Shown here piece by piece: positions 61,531-64,000 of a stretch of 64,000 nucleotides of DNA; position 1 is the stretch's first letter; each line of letters starts with the position of its first letter. Position numbers and translations under genes: made by a program. Under the pieces are notes generated by a model. The model saw nothing but the letters and a program-made list of their open reading frames with translations, was not told the origin of the DNA and ran no database searches. This DNA is from Clostridiaceae bacterium (GTDB lineage: Bacteria > Bacillota > Clostridia > Lachnospirales > Lachnospiraceae): the NCBI GenBank assembly GCA_009911065.1, contig QXWR01000031.1, positions 1 to 64,000 of the forward strand, given 5' to 3'.

Positions 61531-61830
61531 CTATTCGTCCGCATTGCCTTCCCCTTTCAGTCCGTCCACCTGGAAATCCGGGTGTGTGCTTCCCTCTAAC
61601 CAGGCGTTTTTCATGGTCACTTGCGGGCAGCCGGTCCTGTCATATGTAACCGACACTTCCCCATAGTATCCCCAGACGGTGCCGTCATTCAGATACACGG
61701 TGACGGTGCCCTGGGTGTCCTCCTGCCCTGGAAAGCGGGAAGACAGTGCCGCCCTGGCGATCTGGCCCAGGAAGACAATTCCCAGGACCGAAAAAATCCA
61801 CAGGACCAATACGGCCACTTTTTCTTTCAC
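61531..61830 (-). CDS. Membrane-anchored or secreted small phage protein
   Basis: A 99-residue protein with one N-terminal hydrophobic segment (VAVLVLWIFSVLGIVFLG), which may be a signal anchor, then a beta-rich exported part. It lies in the early operon; a role in superinfection exclusion is possible but not shown. Confidence 0.62.
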   Translation of the reverse strand: MKEKVAVLVLWIFSVLGIVFLGQIARAALSSRFPGQEDTQGTVTVYLNDGTVWGYYGEVSVTYDRTGCPQVTMKNAWLEGSTHPDFQVDGLKGEGNADE

Positions 61831-61841
61831 CCTGCCGCCTC

Positions 61842-61991
61842 CTATCCTGCGGCCCGCACTGGTTCTGCGGGCCGCTCTTTCTCTGTCACTGTTACCGTTA
61901 TTTTCACCCGCTCCCGTTTTGACAAAATCGCCGCCAGGGCGGTGAAAAAAGCCTGGGCATTAAATACGCCCTTTACTTCAATTTCTGCCAT
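61842..61991 (-). CDS. Small phage protein of 49 residues
   Basis: MAEIEVKGVFNAQAFFTALA and on. The ATG is preceded by GGGAGGGCAGCAGGC, the same ribosome binding site context as the HNH gene. It lies between two early genes. No family is recognised. Confidence 0.55.
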   Translation of the reverse strand: MAEIEVKGVFNAQAFFTALAAILSKRERVKITVTVTEKERPAEPVRAAG

Positions 61992-62006
61992 GCCTGCTGC
62001 CCTCCC

Positions 62007-62210
62007 TTACCCTGCCACGGCAGTGCCAGCCCCCATACGCTTGCCGAACTGTACGCCCCGCAGGAAAGCCAGCATTTCTTTTTCTTCGCCGTCTTCCAGG
62101 GTCCGCAGAAAGTCCAGGACTTCCACGGCCTCCTGTCTGTTGTCCTGGGGTATCATGGTTTCAGTCCGCCCAGCACTTGCCATTTTGTTTGCCTCATTCT
62201 TTTTTACCAT
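62007..62210 (-). CDS. Small phage protein of unknown function
   Basis: A 67-residue protein (MVKKNEANKMASAGRTETMI) with a helical acidic core (EVLDFLRTLEDGEEKEMLAF). Start at 62210 has AAGGAAGG upstream. A longer start at 62321 is also possible and would add 37 residues. Confidence 0.55.
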   Translation of the reverse strand: MVKKNEANKMASAGRTETMIPQDNRQEAVEVLDFLRTLEDGEEKEMLAFLRGVQFGKRMGAGTAVAG

Positions 62211-62355
62211 TTTCTGTACCTTCCTTTCTGGCACTGCCGCTGCCGCTTTCACCTTAAAAGCCGCCTGCCCGAAAACCTGTTGACCGTCTACATGCTTTAT
62301 AGCTGGCATGACCGCTGCCATTTGCAGTGCCTTTTCCTTTGGGTGGCGTCCCTAT

Positions 62356-62422
62356 TGCACCCGGCGGGGATTGAACCCGCTCCGCAGGCTTTCACGCCTG
62401 CTGCCCCTCCGGCTCCTGGTGC
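62356..62422 (-). tRNA. tRNA-like sequence with a full T arm, possibly degenerate
   Basis: Leftward, GCGGGTTCAATCCCCGC is a perfect T arm. It is followed by CGGGTGC, which pairs with GCACCAG 60 bases upstream in 6 of 7 positions. A 6-bp stem GCAGGC/GCCTGC with GTGAAA loop could be an anticodon arm (GAA or TGA). The D arm is weak and the total of 67 bases is short. It could be a decayed or minimal phage tRNA. The same bases could begin a 32-codon frame with GTG. Confidence 0.35.
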
Positions 62423-62436
62423 CGTGCTGGAAACTC

Positions 62437-62616
62437 TTAAAACGGTTTGAGTCTCACTGCCGTTTCTTCTACTGCTAATTTTGCCAGTTCTTTTTTTGCG
62501 TTTTGTAGCTTTACTGAAAGATTTAGCAGTAATGCGTCCATTTGTTGGAATGAAAGCCCTTGTTTCTGGCACTGCTCTATAATGTCATTTGCAAAGGCTT
62601 TTGTTTGTTCGTCCAC
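62437..62616 (-). CDS. Small helical phage protein
   Basis: A 59-residue protein (DEQTKAFANDIIEQCQKQGL, then NAKKELAKLAVEE). Start GTG at 62616 follows GGGAGGTGAGAG. No family is recognised; its length and place are typical of early regulatory or host-takeover proteins. Confidence 0.6.
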   Translation of the reverse strand: MDEQTKAFANDIIEQCQKQGLSFQQMDALLLNLSVKLQNAKKELAKLAVEETAVRLKPF

Positions 62617-62710
62617 CCTCTCACCTCCCTTTCCATTTCCCCTTCCCTCTGCTATACTGTACTTGCCAGCCGTGCCGGGCTGGACTATAGAGGGAAGGGG
62701 GTGTATTGCT

Positions 62711-62896
62711 TTGGGTGTAGGTGTCTGTCTTCCCGTTTTTGACAGCAAGACGGGGAAGCCTACTGTTTTAGAGTGCGGTTCGTGGTTTTGCTATGGCTGT
62801 AACAAACTTCGCAAAGTCATATATTATCCGCACACTGGCACCATTGATGGAAGTTGCAAAAAATGCGGCTCCACTATGGTTTTTAAGCAGGAATGA
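62711..62896 (+). CDS. Small zinc-knuckle protein on the opposite strand
   Basis: A rightward frame with two CxxC-type pairs (CYGC and CKKC). The likely start is TTG at 62711 after GGAAGGGGG; no ATG is available. It is read against the early operon and has its own terminator, which supports a real gene. It may be a moron. Function is unknown. Confidence 0.45.
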   Translation: MGVGVCLPVFDSKTGKPTVLECGSWFCYGCNKLRKVIYYPHTGTIDGSCKKCGSTMVFKQE

Positions 62897-62899
62897 ACC

Positions 62900-62936
62900 T
62901 GCCTGCCCTGGCTTATGCCGGGGCATTATTTTTTGA
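62900..62936 (+). terminator. Terminator after the rightward zinc-knuckle frame
   Basis: TGCCCTGGC, TTAT, then GCCGGGGCA with one bulge, followed by TTATTTTTT. It lies at the convergent end with the early gene that stops at 62926. Confidence 0.65.
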
Positions 62937-63123
62937 AAAGTGCGTCAATCTTTTCCGCCGCCTGCGCCTGTATCCTTTTGATTTCCAGCAATTCTTCATC
63001 TGTCACCGGGCAATCCTGTATTTGCGTGAATACTTCCAGCGTCCCCACGGGTTCCCCGTTTTCTCCCTCTCTTGTGATCTTGCTTGCAAAAGAGATAAAC
63101 AGCGGCCTTGATGTTTCTACCAT
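62926..63123 (-). CDS. First early gene, small phage protein
   Basis: A 65-residue protein (MVETSRPLFISFASKITREG) with a helical end. The ATG follows GGGAGGTGAGAAGGGAAC. It is the first gene behind the early promoter and operators, divergent from the repressor, where Cro-like proteins may occur, but no helix-turn-helix is seen. Confidence 0.65.
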   Translation of the reverse strand: MVETSRPLFISFASKITREGENGEPVGTLEVFTQIQDCPVTDEELLEIKRIQAQAAEKIDALFKK

Positions 63124-63147
63124 GTTCCCTTCTCACCTCCCTTTTAA

Positions 63148-63268
63148 CAGTGACTTGTGTACTTTTAGCAGTCACTTGTTTTATGTCTCAATAATATACC
63201 AGTCACTTGTATTTGTCAACAACATTTTTATCGTTTGTATTGACTTTTTGACAAGTGACTGGTATTCT
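63148..63268. promoter_or_regulatory. Lysogeny switch: four operators and two divergent promoters
   Basis: CAGTGACTTGT (63148), CAGTCACTTGT (63169 and 63200) and the inverse ACAAGTGACTG (63251) are four related sites. Leftward TTGACA (63214-63219) with TATTAT, spacing 17, encloses site 3. Rightward TTGACT (63240) with TATTCT (63263), spacing 17, encloses site 4. This is the layout of a repressor that blocks the early promoter and its own. Confidence 0.82.
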
Positions 63269-63299
63269 ATATGCACAGGCATGGGAAGGGGGTGAAAAA

Positions 63300-63761
63300 A
63301 TGACAATCAATGAACGGATAAAGTATTTTAGAAAAGACGTGCTGGGACTGAACCAGCGACAACTTGCTACTGCTTTGGGGCTTACTCAGTCCGGGGTCAG
63401 CTACATGGAACAATCCGGCAGTAATGTGTCAGACGGCAGTATTAAATCACTTTGCCTGGCGTATGGCTTGAATGAAACCTGGCTCCGGGACGGCTCCGGC
63501 CCTATGTACACGGCGGAACCCACGTTCTCCCTTGACCAGTTTGTCCGTGACCACCACGGCACTGATCAGGAAATAGAGATTATGAAAGCCTATTTTGAAC
63601 TGGACCCGGAAATCCGGCGCAAGGTCTGGGAGCATTTCCAGGCCAGGTTCCCAGCTTTGGGGCCGCCTGGACCGTCTGGGCTTGATGGTGTGCCCGAAAC
63701 GCCGGAAGAACTGGAAGGACAATTCCCGCCAGTTAAGTCTCCCGGCTCCCAGGTCAGTTGA
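63300..63761 (+). CDS. Phage repressor, XRE/CI-like
   Basis: A 153-residue protein. A Cro/C1 helix-turn-helix lies at about residues 6-62 (NQRQLATALGLTQSGVSYME, then NETWLRDGSGPMY). A C-terminal segment with a Pro-rich tail lacks an obvious LexA-type Ser-Lys protease, so induction probably uses another route. The ATG follows GGGGGTGAAAAA. It faces the early operon across the AGTCACTTGT operators. Confidence 0.85.
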   Translation: MTINERIKYFRKDVLGLNQRQLATALGLTQSGVSYMEQSGSNVSDGSIKSLCLAYGLNETWLRDGSGPMYTAEPTFSLDQFVRDHHGTDQEIEIMKAYFELDPEIRRKVWEHFQARFPALGPPGPSGLDGVPETPEELEGQFPPVKSPGSQVS

Positions 63762-63777
63762 CGCCCAGCCTGCTGTA

Positions 63778-63903
63778 TCATTTGAAAATGATAATCTGCG
63801 TGGTTCCTTTGAAGTCCAAGTTAATATAGATCGTATTGCTGCTGCGGTAATAGATAGCGTATACATAGGGCTTTCTGCTGTAATATATGTATTTTTTTCT
63901 CAT
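63778..63903 (-). CDS. Small tyrosine-rich protein of 41 residues
   Basis: MRKKYIYYSRKPYVYAIYYR and on, with eight tyrosines and a basic start. The ATG is 6 bases after AAAGGA. It is convergent with the repressor. I do not recognise it. The last 97 bases of the window show nothing certain; an ATG near 63982 may open a rightward gene. Confidence 0.45.
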   Translation of the reverse strand: MRKKYIYYSRKPYVYAIYYRSSNTIYINLDFKGTTQIIIFK

Positions 63904-64000
63904 GGCCGGTCCTTTCTGGCCAGGCGTACAACAATATTATCCATTATTAACACTTCACAGGAACCCCGGACGGGCAGGCAAATGAATAACCAGGAAAGCA

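Noticed and set aside
61980..62420. Recurrent GGGCAGCAGGC before several leftward genes taken as iterons
   Set aside because: In each case it lies between a GGAGG-type site and a start codon (59221, 61991, and the doubtful 62399), so it reads as a recurring translation-start context.

Overview
The window looks like a chromosomal segment of a gut-type Firmicute (Clostridia, probably Lachnospiraceae or Oscillospiraceae). The evidence is the transposon gene families present (TTRAP, cysteine-rich VLP, cysteine-rich KTR, TnpW, DUF6870, HTH_16 plus sigma-70 pairs, MobP/MobC), the strong GGAGG ribosome binding sites and the phage gene content. Species cannot be fixed from the sequence alone. Family names come from sequence recognition only; no database was searched.

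Three mobile elements appear to be nested. (1) From before position 1 to about 10,890 lies a mobilizable transposon. It has accessory ICE genes, a MobP/MobC mobilization module, a cargo of a cysteine-rich KTR protein and an RlmN/Cfr-family radical-SAM 23S rRNA methyltransferase behind a leader peptide and two terminator hairpins, a sigma-70/HTH_16 pair, tnpW and a large serine recombinase at its right end. (2) That end lies inside the serine recombinase gene of a resident element (10,893-16,560, mostly minus strand). Only the first 65 or so codons of that recombinase remain next to DUF6870, HTH_16, sigma-70, an XRE regulator and an FtsX-type ABC permease. (3) The ATPase gene partnered with that permease is cut at its EPTGNLD motif by the left end of a large prophage (about 16,561 to beyond 64,000). 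The prophage therefore sits in the resident element or its host flank.

The prophage is a contractile-tailed (myovirus-like) temperate phage. Nearly all of it is read leftward from a repressor/early-promoter switch at 63,120-63,300. In transcription order it holds: small early genes; a radical-SAM protein and a PP-loop sulfotransfer-type ATPase; an HNH endonuclease; a second DGR target; an HUH Rep protein; ASCH, HD and RecU proteins; a cytosine methyltransferase broken at a G8 tract; small ORFs; ParA and ParB-like proteins; an OGG1-like glycosylase; a late regulator; terminase, portal, protease/scaffold, decoration and capsid genes; contractile tail and baseplate; DGR target 1, Avd, template repeat and reverse transcriptase; then endolysin and holin. 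A small rightward module at 17.1-17.8 kb next to an RHH regulator carries the same operator/promoter block as one found at 50.4 kb.

The most striking system is a diversity-generating retroelement (RT, Avd, 114-bp template repeat) that diversifies two genes. One target is beside it, in the tail region. The other lies 35 kb away in the early region. Every mismatch between template and variable repeats (14 of 14 and 7 of 7) falls at a template adenine.
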